This document shows, piece after piece, positions 33,808-42,779 of a DNA stretch of 53,795 nucleotides; the stretch's first letter is position 1, and every line of letters starts with the position of its first letter. The notes beneath the pieces are model-generated. The model made no database searches. It had not been told where the DNA came from and saw only the letters and a list, made by a program, of their open reading frames with translations. Source of the stretch: JBCBKZ01 sp039026975 (lineage in GTDB: Bacteria > Bacteroidota > Bacteroidia > J057); NCBI GenBank assembly GCA_039026975.1, contig JBCCLI010000002.1:1-53795 (forward strand). The letters are read 5' to 3'. A program made the translations under genes and the position numbers.

Positions 33808-33835
33808 GGAGCCGCCCCTACTGTGAGACGGCTCC
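33808..33835. terminator. hairpin terminator at the 3' end of the lipoprotein gene
   Basis: ggagccg (33808-33814) and cggctcc (33829-33835) pair perfectly. On the reverse strand the stem is followed by CGTTTTA. It lies about 30 nt downstream of the stop of the reverse-strand lipoprotein gene. Confidence 0.6.
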
Positions 33836-33863
33836 TTCTAGTTAGGAAGGGAAAAAATGGCAC

Positions 33864-35138
33864 TTACTCTTGGGATACGGCAAGATGGCTGAGCTGGAAA
33901 ATATTCGTTGGATCACTAAAGTCATACTGGTAAAATCCATCCTCTCCTACCATGAGGAGCACATTAAATAGTGGAATCACATCAAAAGCGTGAATATTCT
34001 CAAAGTGAGCTATCTCAGGCAGGCTAAGTCCTTCATCAGCCAAGATCTGGGAAGCATCAAAAACCTTTAATCCGGCATCTCCTTCACACACAAAGAGTGT
34101 TTCATTTTTGATCCCTAATCCATGGGGATTAGTCATAGGATAAGAATGTAGGAGGGTAGGCCTTTCTAGGTCAGAAATATCCAGTACATCTAATTGGTTT
34201 ACGCCATCTCTACAAACAGTTCCTGACCGTAAGGTGATGAAGGCGTGATGGCCTGTAGCTACCACAGGGTCGCAGCTTCTTAGGTGTTCAAACTGAGATA
34301 ATTGGCGGGGGAAGGAGGGATCAGCCAGGGTATAAATAAACATCCCGAACTGGGAGCCTATCAGCAGATTACTTTGGAAGGGGAATATGGTCTCTATGGC
34401 CCAGCCTACACTTACTGTATTTACCAAGTTAGGGTCAAAATCATCAGTTAGGGTAAAAACTAGCAGGTCATTATCAGTTACTGCATATAGGTGATTACGA
34501 GAGATGGTAAACCGTGCGAGAGACCCTCCAATGCCAGTAGGAGTATCAGAAGCTCTGGACTCTGGAACGGCTAGCTCATCATTAGAAGCAAAATCTATAA
34601 AGGGAAATCCCCAGCTACGCTCACAAGAGACCGTTTCCGTCACTTCTACGGAATTCCATTTTTTGACCACTCCCTGGCTGGCATCTGCCCAGTAGCCATT
34701 AATATTAGATTGGTAAGGAAATACACTCTCCTGCCTGTTAACCACCCTGATGGCGTTGAGATCACTGATATCCAGGGTGACTAAATCTATGTGGCTGTTG
34801 GCATATAAAGCGGCTCCTTTAATGCTTAGGTCAGTGTTTCCAGGGATATTGATAAACCTTTCATTAATGGGATTAGATGGATCAAAGTTATTAATCACAT
34901 GGATGCCCTCATTAACCTCGCTAATGAAGATATAGCCATCCTTATAGTAGATCTTTCCGGGATTTTTCAGTTCTCTGGGAGTTTCTGACTGTATGGAGCT
35001 TCTCATCTCTTCATAGCTCATGTACTCTGGTTCCCAGCTAGTGTAGGTTACCGTCCGATCACACTCATCCTGGCAGCTGGTCAGACTCAGGAGGATGAGG
35101 GGTAGCAGTAGAAGGCTGATAGTATTTCTTGAAAACAT
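33864..35138 (-). CDS. LVIVD-repeat-like beta-propeller lipoprotein
   Basis: About 424 residues from ATG 35138 (MFSRNTISLLLLPLILLSLTSC). The frame extends 40 codons upstream, but that part has no signal-peptide character. The lipobox LTSC puts the lipidated Cys at 22. The rest is made of propeller blades with the recurring DISDL element (DLVTLDISDLNAIRVVN, QLDVLDISDLERPTLLHS, GLKVFDASQIL), as in LVIVD-repeat proteins. It contains several cysteines, including CDEC-like pairs near the N-terminus. Its function is unknown. It is divergent from the YggS gene and ends at a hairpin terminator. Confidence 0.8.
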   Translation of the reverse strand: MFSRNTISLLLLPLILLSLTSCQDECDRTVTYTSWEPEYMSYEEMRSSIQSETPRELKNPGKIYYKDGYIFISEVNEGIHVINNFDPSNPINERFINIPGNTDLSIKGAALYANSHIDLVTLDISDLNAIRVVNRQESVFPYQSNINGYWADASQGVVKKWNSVEVTETVSCERSWGFPFIDFASNDELAVPESRASDTPTGIGGSLARFTISRNHLYAVTDNDLLVFTLTDDFDPNLVNTVSVGWAIETIFPFQSNLLIGSQFGMFIYTLADPSFPRQLSQFEHLRSCDPVVATGHHAFITLRSGTVCRDGVNQLDVLDISDLERPTLLHSYPMTNPHGLGIKNETLFVCEGDAGLKVFDASQILADEGLSLPEIAHFENIHAFDVIPLFNVLLMVGEDGFYQYDFSDPTNIFQLSHLAVSQE

Positions 35139-35265
35139 AATTCTTCCTTTTTTTGTAGCTAAGACGGAGGCTCTTTTAAATGTGCTGCACAGATATTCAT
35201 AATAATTAGAAAAGCAGCCCCAAAAGAGGAATGAACCTACCTCCTCATCAAACAGCATTATTTAT

Positions 35266-35961
35266 ATGGCAACAGAAATAGTAGAGAACCTGAAAAGAAT
35301 AGGAGAAAGTATATTAGCCCAAAGCAGGAAATCTGGAAGACAGGAAGGGGAAGTGAAGTTGATAGCCGTTTCTAAAACTAAGCCTATAGAACTTATCAGA
35401 AAGGCTTATGAAGCAGGTCAGCTAGACTTTGGGGAGAATAAAGTCCAGGAACTACGTGAGAAACACCCTCTTCTACCGGAAGCCAGGTGGCATTTAATAG
35501 GGAGTCTGCAGAGAAATAAGGTAAAGTATATAGCGCCTTTCATCCATTTGATTCACTCCGTTGATTCTAGTCGCCTACTAGCAGAAATAAATAAGCAGGC
35601 AGCTAAGCATGAACGGATGATCTCTTGCCTCTTACAACTCAATATTTCTGATGAGGAGAATAAATCTGGGATGGAAGAAGAAGAGGCAGAAAAACTACTG
35701 GGAAGCATAGGGGAATACCCTCATGTAAAGGTGCTGGGGCTAATGGGGATGGCGGCCTTTACAGCTGATGAGGCCCTTATCCAAAGCCAGTTTCAGCGCT
35801 TGGCACAGGCGCGGGAAAAGTTCCGAACATTTGAAGGGCCTCAGATACAGATGGAAGAATTATCCATGGGGATGTCAGGAGATTACCACATTGCTATTGA
35901 AGAAGGGTCCACCATGGTTAGGGTGGGGAGTGCTATCTTTGGACAGAGAAATTATGGCTGA
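35266..35961 (+). CDS. YggS-family pyridoxal-phosphate homeostasis protein
   Basis: A 231-residue cytoplasmic PLP-binding protein (PLPBP/YggS/ProY family) that buffers PLP and affects amino- and keto-acid balance. Lys37 in LIAVSKTKP is the expected PLP-binding lysine. Other family motifs are DFGENKVQEL (about 54-63), WHLIGSLQRNK (about 75-85), LGLMGMAAF and LSMGMSGDYHIAIEEGST (about 202-219), ending VRVGSAIFGQR. The length is normal. It overlaps the convergent 86-residue gene by 10 nt. Confidence 0.93.
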   Translation: MATEIVENLKRIGESILAQSRKSGRQEGEVKLIAVSKTKPIELIRKAYEAGQLDFGENKVQELREKHPLLPEARWHLIGSLQRNKVKYIAPFIHLIHSVDSSRLLAEINKQAAKHERMISCLLQLNISDEENKSGMEEEEAEKLLGSIGEYPHVKVLGLMGMAAFTADEALIQSQFQRLAQAREKFRTFEGPQIQMEELSMGMSGDYHIAIEEGSTMVRVGSAIFGQRNYG

Positions 35962-36212
35962 GAAGAGATCTTTCTCACTTTCTGGAAAGAGGTAGCAGCA
36001 TCTACCATTCTAAGGAAGTGAACGGTTTCTCCACTCTCTAGGGATTCATACATAGGCCCTTCATCAGAATCTATGATCCTACATCTGCCCATGTTATATC
36101 GTAAAGATTCCACTATGTCTCCTATTGCTAATGTTTGCCCATTTAGGTCTACCATCTGAATAGGATCATGCGTTCCGTTACTATTTTCTTTTCGTTTAAA
36201 AAAGTTAAACAT
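35952..36212 (-). CDS. unknown 86-residue protein
   Basis: A small soluble protein of unknown function, MFNFFKRKENSNGTHDPIQM at the start. The core (about 20-75) appears beta-rich, with the pattern LAIGDIVESLRYNMGRCRIIDSDEGPMYESLESGETVHFLRMVDA. It may be a small SH3-like or KOW-like barrel, which is a guess from the strand pattern. It has no signal peptide. It converges with the YggS gene (10-nt overlap) and is divergent from the alpha/beta hydrolase with only 25 nt between start codons. Confidence 0.6.
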   Translation of the reverse strand: MFNFFKRKENSNGTHDPIQMVDLNGQTLAIGDIVESLRYNMGRCRIIDSDEGPMYESLESGETVHFLRMVDAATSFQKVRKISSQP

Positions 36213-36237
36213 ATACTTGTGCTGAAGGCCTTGTCAA

Positions 36238-36918
36238 ATGTCAGAAAGTAAATTACCTAATTATCCTGAAACTCCCATCCCACACATATATACCATATCA
36301 GGGATGGGCATGAATGAACAACTTTTTAGGCGCCTTAAGCTGCCCTATCCTGTCATACACCTTCCATGGATGGAACCCCTAAAGGGAGAAACACTGAGGG
36401 CTTACTCAGAAAGACTAGGGAAGGATGTCCCTACGGATAAACCAGTCATACTCATAGGACTTTCATTTGGAGGGGTGGTTGCACTGGAAATGGCAGAATG
36501 GCTAAACCCTGAAAAGGTAGTTCTGATCTCTACTATTAAAGTACGCAAGGAGAGACCCTTATTTTTTAGGATAATGGAGTACATTCCCTTGTACCTCTTT
36601 CAAAATAAAAAGATCCAGGATGCTACTATTGGTCTTTGGGGCCCTTTCTTTGGGATTAACACTAAGGCTGATATCCGTAGGGTAAAGGGATTTTTCTGCG
36701 ACCTTTCTCCGAACTACTACCGTTGGGCTATAAGGCAGATGGTGAACCTAAGGAGAAGTAAGTGGAAGGCAAAGGTTCTTCATATCCATGGGACCAGGGA
36801 TAAAGTGTTTCCTGCTAAGTATATAGAGGAAGCCCAGTTCATAGAAGAGGCGGGCCATGCTATGATTATCAGAGAGCATACACATATCACTCAGCTGATT
36901 CAGCAGTTCCTGAACTAG
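36238..36918 (+). CDS. alpha/beta hydrolase
   Basis: A 226-residue cytoplasmic hydrolase of the alpha/beta fold. The nucleophile elbow is GLSFGG (74-79, Ser76), the acid is Asp188 in HGTRDKVFP and the base is His207 in EEAGHAMII. The oxyanion region may be ISGMGMNEQ (20-28). The substrate is not predictable; it is probably a small ester, thioester or lipid. Its 3' end overlaps the 3' end of the sulfatase gene by 32 nt on the other strand. Confidence 0.85.
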   Translation: MSESKLPNYPETPIPHIYTISGMGMNEQLFRRLKLPYPVIHLPWMEPLKGETLRAYSERLGKDVPTDKPVILIGLSFGGVVALEMAEWLNPEKVVLISTIKVRKERPLFFRIMEYIPLYLFQNKKIQDATIGLWGPFFGINTKADIRRVKGFFCDLSPNYYRWAIRQMVNLRRSKWKAKVLHIHGTRDKVFPAKYIEEAQFIEEAGHAMIIREHTHITQLIQQFLN

Positions 36919-38281
36919 GGTTCTGCCAGGGGACAGCACCAGCTCGTTGGAGATGTGCCATCAGATAGCTATTCAGCTCCTTGACTACCTCAGGATGCTG
37001 AGTATACACATCCGTAGTTTCATAAGGGTCTTCAGCTAAATTGTAGAGCTCTCTTTTCCCAAAAGGGTCATTCTGAAGCAGTTTCCACTTTCCTTTTCTC
37101 ACAGCTTCTATGGTTTTTCCACCATAGCGGAGACCTCCCTCTCGCCTGGAAAAAAATACTACCCTGGCAGTGTCAGGAGCGGGAAGGGGATTGCCCAGGG
37201 CTATGGGTAAAAAGGACCTTCCCTCTATGGAAGATGAAAGGGGAATGTTAGCAGCTTCTAAGACAGTAGGGAAGATGTCCATACTAAGGGCCATGTGTTC
37301 CGTGGTGGTATTAGGGGTAATACGGCCCTGCCAGCTTACGCAGCTAGGGACCAGCAATCCTCCTTCATAAACACTCTGTTTTCCATCTCTGAAAGGGCCA
37401 TTATTAGCTCTATCCCTCAGTAGCCCACCGTTATCACTGGTAAATATGACCAAGGTATTTTCTGCTTGCCCAGTTTCTTGAAGGGTAGTGAGTACCTTAC
37501 CTATCCCATCATCCATATGCTCAATGAATGCTACTAGTTTAGCCCTACTACTATCTATACCTTCTTCTCTGGCTAACACACGGTCCACCCATTCCTGGGG
37601 AGGTTGGACGGGAAAGTGAGGCGCATTATAGGCTAGATACAGGAAAAATGGATCTTGCTGATCCTTTCTTTCCTCCAGGTAGTTAACAGCAAAATCTGTG
37701 AATACATCAGTCGCATGTCCTTCCGGATCTATACTCTCTTCATTATGGCGCATATAATTAATACCATGCCTTCTTTTATGGACATAGTCCTCCATCATAT
37801 CTCCCAGCCATCCTTGAAAAAGGGTAAATCCACGTTCTGTCGGAGTATTAGGTGAAGTTAATCCTAGATGCCATTTACCTATAAGTGCCGTATGATAGCC
37901 AGCTTTCTGGAATAAGGAGGGGAGTAAAACAGCATCCGGGGCTAAGTACCCAAAATTATCCTGCTCATAGGTTCTGATTACCCCTGGAACCCCCACATAC
38001 TCTTGGTACCGCCCACTGAGTAGTGCTGCTCGCGTAGGTGAGCAAACTGGACAATTAGCATAAAAGCGGGTGAAGGTTTTCCCTGAGGCAAAGAGGCTAT
38101 CCATCTGAGGCGTTTGCATATCACCTGCTCCCCTGCAGCCTACATCTGCATATCCCTGATCATCAGTCAGAATGATCAGGATATTAGGTCTTGAAGAAAC
38201 CTCCTGCTTTTCTGTGGCTTGCTTACAGGAAATCAATACACAAAGACATAGGAAATAGAAGGTGAGGCTCAATTTATCCAT
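36887..38281 (-). CDS. sulfatase lipoprotein (arylsulfatase A family)
   Basis: A 464-residue type I sulfatase. Lipobox LISC gives Cys19 as the lipidated residue. Metal-binding ILTDDQG (37-43) and the formylglycine motif CSPTR (Cys80) are present, followed by LLSGRYQ. GKWHLGL (about 138-144) and the C-terminal DPYETTDVY region fit the family. The Cys must be converted by a formylglycine-generating or anaerobic maturation enzyme, which is not in the window. It would remove sulfate from a polysaccharide or glycan at the cell surface. There are no neighbouring polysaccharide-degradation genes. Confidence 0.93.
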   Translation of the reverse strand: MDKLSLTFYFLCLCVLISCKQATEKQEVSSRPNILIILTDDQGYADVGCRGAGDMQTPQMDSLFASGKTFTRFYANCPVCSPTRAALLSGRYQEYVGVPGVIRTYEQDNFGYLAPDAVLLPSLFQKAGYHTALIGKWHLGLTSPNTPTERGFTLFQGWLGDMMEDYVHKRRHGINYMRHNEESIDPEGHATDVFTDFAVNYLEERKDQQDPFFLYLAYNAPHFPVQPPQEWVDRVLAREEGIDSSRAKLVAFIEHMDDGIGKVLTTLQETGQAENTLVIFTSDNGGLLRDRANNGPFRDGKQSVYEGGLLVPSCVSWQGRITPNTTTEHMALSMDIFPTVLEAANIPLSSSIEGRSFLPIALGNPLPAPDTARVVFFSRREGGLRYGGKTIEAVRKGKWKLLQNDPFGKRELYNLAEDPYETTDVYTQHPEVVKELNSYLMAHLQRAGAVPWQNPSSGTAESAE

Positions 38282-38509
38282 GGCATATGTCTCTTGATGG
38301 GTTCAGAATGTTGAGAAGAAAATACTCCCGTCAGAAAGAAAACGGCTCTGTATCAGTAGGTATTCCTTTGGGGTAGAGAGAAGGATGTATCCTAAGAGTA
38401 CCACTTACGCCAGAGATAACAAGAGCAGGAGGAGTGCTAGCATGAGATATAAAGTTTTCACCAAAGCACTTTTGGGAGAATGTTTGTAAGTTCGTTGAAA
38501 GCCACGGAC

Positions 38510-39283
38510 ATGCTACCCCTAAGAGATACCATTCCCAGCAAAAGAGTCCCCCTAGTAAACTGGAGTTTAATAGGCTTGAATGCACTAGCTTTTTTATACC
38601 AGTTGCAGCTTTCTCCAGAAGAAATGATGGCACTTTACGCTCAGTATGCGGTGATTCCGGGAAACTACCTGGAAAGCGGGACGGGCTTAGTAGGAGGATT
38701 CTCTGTAGGCGCACTTATTCCCTTTGTGAGTTGTATGTTTTTACATGGAGGATGGGGCCATATCCTCGGAAACATGCTTACCTTATACATATTTGGGGAT
38801 AATGTGGAAGACAGAATGGGCCATGCTAACTACCTCCTGTTCTATTTGCTGTGTGGATTTGCGGCTTCTGCTACCCACGTAGCGCTGAATGCCAGTTCAC
38901 CTATTCCTGTTATTGGCGCCTCAGGCGCTATATCTGGTGTGATGGCTGCTTATATGTTCCTGTATCCCCAGAGTAAGATTCTCATGCTGTTTCCTATTGT
39001 GATCATCCCTTTTTTCTTTCACATACGAGCATATCTGTATCTAGGCTTTTGGTTCCTCCTACAACTATATAATGGTTTTAGTGATCTGACTGGACCAGAA
39101 AGTAATGGAGGAGTAGCCTTTTTTGCCCATGTGGGTGGCTTTGTAGCAGGAATGATTTTATTCAAGCCATTCTTGGACAGAAAATATAAGAAAGAAGTAC
39201 GACTGGAAAGTATGCGGAAAAAGTATCCACAGCACATTTCATATGAGAATGACAGGTACTATGGCCGTAATACCTGGAGATGA
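38510..39283 (+). CDS. rhomboid family intramembrane serine protease
   Basis: About 257 residues from ATG 38510 (MLPLRDTIPSKRVPLVNWSL); the frame reaches ATG 38480, but the added residues are not family-like. It is a polytopic protease that cuts substrates within the membrane. The catalytic pair is Ser138 in GASGAISG and His207 in AHVGGFVAG. The conserved FLHGGWGHILGNM (78-90) supplies the oxyanion His and Asn. Six or so membrane helices are visible, and the C-terminus is a basic cytoplasmic tail with several tyrosines. The usual length and family start (PLRDTIPSKR) support this call. Confidence 0.92.
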   Translation: MLPLRDTIPSKRVPLVNWSLIGLNALAFLYQLQLSPEEMMALYAQYAVIPGNYLESGTGLVGGFSVGALIPFVSCMFLHGGWGHILGNMLTLYIFGDNVEDRMGHANYLLFYLLCGFAASATHVALNASSPIPVIGASGAISGVMAAYMFLYPQSKILMLFPIVIIPFFFHIRAYLYLGFWFLLQLYNGFSDLTGPESNGGVAFFAHVGGFVAGMILFKPFLDRKYKKEVRLESMRKKYPQHISYENDRYYGRNTWR

Positions 39284-39340
39284 GAATAGACCATATTTAA
39301 CATGGATAACGCTTAGGAGAATTTATGATTCAACTAGGAT

Positions 39341-40615
39341 CTAAATATCCTTGGAACGCCTAAATTTAGCTTTCTTTTCTATCTTACTGGCAAACCTGGG
39401 ATACTTGGCCATCACACGCTCGAAGGGCTGCTTATCTAGTCTATAAATATCGCAGTAGGTTTCTGCTTGTATGGAGGCAGATCTAGGCTGGTTTAGAAAC
39501 AAGGCTATTTCTCCAAAAAAATCCCCCTCGTCTATGGTGCCTATTCTTCCACTGTCTTCTTTAAAGACTCCCAAACTACCTCTAATAATAAAATACATAG
39601 TTTCCCCTATCTCTCCTTCCTTACAGATATAATCCCCTGGAATGAGAATAATGGGCTCTAAGTTAAAGGCTATATCCCTGATAAGATTATCACTCGCATC
39701 TGAGAACAGGGGGATTTTATCAATAATCCCTTTTTTCAAGTGAAGGGTAACCTCTTCCTGTAGATTTTGGGGTAGACCTTGAAGGAACCTGGATTCATCA
39801 TAGCCCAATCTTTTTTTCCATTTATAGAGGTAAAAATCCTGAATGCGCAATTGTAGGTCCATAGGCATGGAACGGTAACTCACCAGGGCAGAAAGTTTTT
39901 CAATATTCTCCAGATACTGAGCCCTGGAGGGATCTTTTTTGGATAATACATTAGCTACATTACCTATGATGTACCCATATAATCCTACCCCTAGAATCTG
40001 GACGAACATAGTATAAATAATCTGTGGATTAGTCTCAGGAATGATATCACCATACCCTACAGTAGTGAGGGTGGTAATGCTCCAATATAGGGCCTTTAGG
40101 TAAGTGGTAGCGAGATCATCTTCTGGTTGACCCTCATAGGATAAGGCTATCCATCCACAGCTTAACCAGTGGGAAGACATGCAGATGATGAATAGAAAAT
40201 ATCCGAGTATGTACAAATAAGGGATAACTACCTCTCGCTGGTAGCCTTCATACATGATATAGCCCACCTTAAACAGCTTTAATAAGCTGATTAAGGCAAG
40301 CCCACTGATTGAATCAAAGGCTAAGAAGGGAATGGCAGCAATCAAATCTATCCAAAACCATCCACGGAAGTATTGGTAAAGGCCATATTCTTCATAAAAC
40401 AGATTATCTCCTTCCTTAGCCCTACACCACCTGAAGGTAATGTAGATATCTGTTATCAGGAATAGGTAAGTGAGGCCTACTCCTATTCTCAAGATAGGAG
40501 TAGCCGTGAGAGATAAGGCCAGACTGAGTGGAATCCAGATCCCGAGGAAAATAGAAAATAAGGAGATAAGGAGATTCCAGATCCGTTCAGTGGATTTCCT
40601 GGGGATGATGATCAT
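39341..40615 (-). CDS. cyclic-nucleotide-gated potassium channel
   Basis: A 424-residue six-helix channel of the CNG/HCN/KAT type. The pore filter TTVGYGD is at 184-190, inside WSITTLTTVGYGDIIPE. S1-S6 helices span about 13-222 and are followed by a C-linker and a cyclic-nucleotide-binding domain (about 300-415) with PGDYICKEGEIGETMYF and FFGEIALFLNQPRSASI (phosphate-binding cassette with Glu and Arg). The S4 region (LLKLFKVGYIMYEGYQR) has few regularly spaced arginines, so voltage sensing is probably weak and gating mainly ligand-driven. It lies 73 nt downstream of the papain-like protease gene on the same strand. Confidence 0.92.
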   Translation of the reverse strand: MIIIPRKSTERIWNLLISLFSIFLGIWIPLSLALSLTATPILRIGVGLTYLFLITDIYITFRWCRAKEGDNLFYEEYGLYQYFRGWFWIDLIAAIPFLAFDSISGLALISLLKLFKVGYIMYEGYQREVVIPYLYILGYFLFIICMSSHWLSCGWIALSYEGQPEDDLATTYLKALYWSITTLTTVGYGDIIPETNPQIIYTMFVQILGVGLYGYIIGNVANVLSKKDPSRAQYLENIEKLSALVSYRSMPMDLQLRIQDFYLYKWKKRLGYDESRFLQGLPQNLQEEVTLHLKKGIIDKIPLFSDASDNLIRDIAFNLEPIILIPGDYICKEGEIGETMYFIIRGSLGVFKEDSGRIGTIDEGDFFGEIALFLNQPRSASIQAETYCDIYRLDKQPFERVMAKYPRFASKIEKKAKFRRSKDI

Positions 40616-40688
40616 GGCTTATAATTACTTGAATAGAATCAACTTCATAACAAGCAATTTAGGAAAATGAACAAACAAGGAGGTATCC

Positions 40689-41363
40689 TTATTCCAACCC
40701 ATACTGAAAGGTAGGGGACTGGTGCTCAGCCTGGACCCAGACTTTGAAAAATATGGGTTTGTGGGATAGAAAATTACTCCATGTAATAACCTGTCTGGAA
40801 GGACGGGTAGGGTAGGGGTCTCTTAATACTATCTTATCTATCACGGGCCTTTCATGGACATTTAAATGGTAATACGCGGCGGTAAGCACATAGGCATGGG
40901 CGGACTCCTGATCTGGGTTTTGAAGGCCTACCATAATAGGCATCTTAGCCGCTAGGTTATTAATAATCTCTACGTCTGAGATCATTCCGTAGTCAGCATA
41001 AATACGTGAATACCCACCTCTGGTGTTTACTGCTGATCCGCTAAGGGCACTAAGTACCTGGTCCGGGTTTCCCGGTCTATCTACTAATGAACCGTAAATA
41101 CGCCTCACAACTTCTTCCTGGCTGACCTTTAGCCCATGGTAGGTTAGGACCATCTGTATACAAGCGGCCCAGCACCAGTTCTCTTGGCGTTGCCTACCGG
41201 ACTGTGAGGGAGCTGCTAAGAACTCAAACTCCTCAGTAGGAATACCTGCCCCGAACAAATTATCATTGTACCGTCGAATGGATTGGGAGTGACCTTGGAA
41301 AAGGAAGGAAATGAAAATAAGAAGACATACAAAGACACGGACTGAGGGCGACGTATGGACCAT
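40689..41363 (-). CDS. secreted papain-like cysteine protease
   Basis: A 224-residue protein with a signal peptide (about 1-26, ending in LFQGHSQS). The active-site pattern is Gln60/Cys64 in QENWCWAAC, His156 in SAHAYVLTA and Asp182 in RDPYP, as in the papain-like AvrRpt2/C70-type peptidase group; C39-like is an alternative name. The core is about 160 residues, normal for such mini-proteases. It would act in the periplasm or outside the cell. It is divergent from a cytoplasmic HtrA-like protease gene across about 165 nt. Confidence 0.8.
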   Translation of the reverse strand: MVHTSPSVRVFVCLLIFISFLFQGHSQSIRRYNDNLFGAGIPTEEFEFLAAPSQSGRQRQENWCWAACIQMVLTYHGLKVSQEEVVRRIYGSLVDRPGNPDQVLSALSGSAVNTRGGYSRIYADYGMISDVEIINNLAAKMPIMVGLQNPDQESAHAYVLTAAYYHLNVHERPVIDKIVLRDPYPTRPSRQVITWSNFLSHKPIFFKVWVQAEHQSPTFQYGLE

Positions 41364-41527
41364 GGCAGCATTACATTATTAAGAGTAGGGAAATATTCGC
41401 TATGCTAATATAACAAAACGAATACATTCTTTTGTGTAAAAAATGAAGAATAATCTGTCACGTGAAATAACAGCTAAGTGTCTATAATCTAATTGTCTTG
41501 GCATTGAGAAAGAAAATATGTAAACAA

Positions 41528-42499
41528 ATGGCAGATAACTTAGCACATAGTAACCAAAACAGCCTTTTAGACGCATACTCCCTAGCTGTTACAGGGGCCT
41601 GTGAGAAAGTAAGTCCCGCGGTAGGGCATATCTCAGTTGAAAGAAAATCATCCAAGCGGTCAGGTAGAAGAGAAAGAGAGGGCGGAGGGTCTGGATTTCT
41701 AATTTCTCCAGACGGATTTATGGTAACTAATAATCATGTAGTGGAGGGAAGTAAACAGCTAACGGTTTCTTTACCTTCGGGTGAGCGGTATGTAGCAGAA
41801 GTAAGAGGGACAGATACCCCTACTGACTTAGCTCTGCTCAAAATACCTGGAAAGAAGCTACCCTATGTAGCTTTTGGAGATGCTAGTAGTTTGAAAGTAG
41901 GCCAAATAGCTATTGCCATAGGGAGCCCCTACGGATTTGAATACACCGTAACTTCAGGCGTAGTCAGTGCCCTGGGTAGGTCTCTGCGCTCCCAGTCTGG
42001 CAGACTCATAGATGATGTCCTTCAGACAGATGCTGCTTTAAATCCCGGGAATTCTGGCGGCCCACTCATTAATACGCTTGGAGAAGTAATAGGCGTAAAT
42101 ACAGCCATTATCCTGCCTGCCCAGGGGATCTGCTTTGCCATAGCAAGTAATACTGCCCAGTATGTAATCTCCAGACTCATTACCCATGGAAAAGTGAAAC
42201 GAGCCTACCTGGGTATAGCCGGCCAAAACGTTACGATATCTCCTACCCTTAAGCAAAAAGTGAAATTGGAAAACGCCTCAGGGGTACGGGTAAGTACCAT
42301 AGAAGCTGATGGCCCTTCCGTTAACCAGTTTTTTAGGGAAGGAGATATCATCATTAGCCTGGATGGGCAGGTAGTGAATTCTATAGATGAGCTGCACAGA
42401 CGCTTGGATGAATCTTATATAGGAAAAAGAGTTGCTGTGGAAGTAATGAGAAAAGGAAGGAGAGAAGCAGGAGAAGTTATCCCTGGAGAACTCCAATAA
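41528..42499 (+). CDS. HtrA-like serine protease without signal peptide
   Basis: About 323 residues from ATG 41528 (MADNLAHSNQNSLLDAYSLA); a TTG at 41498 adds ten residues with no signal-peptide character. The trypsin-like domain has the triad His70 (VTNNHVVEG), Asp100 (DTPTDLALLK) and Ser176 (LNPGNSGGPL). One PDZ domain occupies about 230-320. It has a basic stretch KSSKRSGRRERE at 40-51. Unlike the DegP homologue at 32202 it has no export signal and only one PDZ domain, so it may be cytoplasmic or use another export route. Confidence 0.87.
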   Translation: MADNLAHSNQNSLLDAYSLAVTGACEKVSPAVGHISVERKSSKRSGRREREGGGSGFLISPDGFMVTNNHVVEGSKQLTVSLPSGERYVAEVRGTDTPTDLALLKIPGKKLPYVAFGDASSLKVGQIAIAIGSPYGFEYTVTSGVVSALGRSLRSQSGRLIDDVLQTDAALNPGNSGGPLINTLGEVIGVNTAIILPAQGICFAIASNTAQYVISRLITHGKVKRAYLGIAGQNVTISPTLKQKVKLENASGVRVSTIEADGPSVNQFFREGDIIISLDGQVVNSIDELHRRLDESYIGKRVAVEVMRKGRREAGEVIPGELQ

Positions 42500-42632
42500 G
42501 GATAGCTAGTGTAAGCGTTTTCCATCTAATCATAGGAAGCTTAGGAAGACTGTTAAACGTAAGTCTTTGAATAAATACTTCCCTATTCGAATACCTGTAT
42601 AGTCCGAAAATACGTTAGTTAGGGAACAGTTG

Positions 42633-42646
42633 CCTGCCTAGGCAGG
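42633..42646. repeat. 14-bp perfect palindrome
   Basis: cctgcctaggcagg is a perfect palindrome. Such CCTGCC/GGCAGG elements occur as dispersed palindromes in some Bacteroidota genomes, but that cannot be confirmed for this one. It lies in the 280-nt gap between the HtrA-like gene and the giant surface gene. Confidence 0.4.
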
Positions 42647-42730
42647 AAGATCCATAAAAGGGGATTGATTTTTCTTTAGTAATTTATGGCTTACTTTTTG
42701 CCCTTGTTCAATACATTGGAAAGCGGCTGG

Positions 42731-42747
42731 ACTCCTTTAAAAGGAGT
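42731..42747 (+). repeat. small hairpin upstream of the giant surface gene
   Basis: actcctttaaaaggagt has 7-bp arms around a 3-nt loop and lies 33 nt before the ATG of the giant gene. The 3' arm contains AAGGAG, so the hairpin might mask a ribosome-binding sequence or be an operator. This is speculative. Confidence 0.3.
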
Positions 42748-42779
42748 AACAAACCACATTTTCAGGCACTTGTAATTTC

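Noticed and set aside
36887..38281. Sulfatase as part of a polysaccharide-utilisation locus
   Set aside because: No SusC/SusD pair, glycoside hydrolase or sulfatase-maturation gene is adjacent.
42633..42646. 14-bp palindrome as a CRISPR or integration site
   Set aside because: A single copy in the window with no spacers, repeats, integrase or direct repeats around it.
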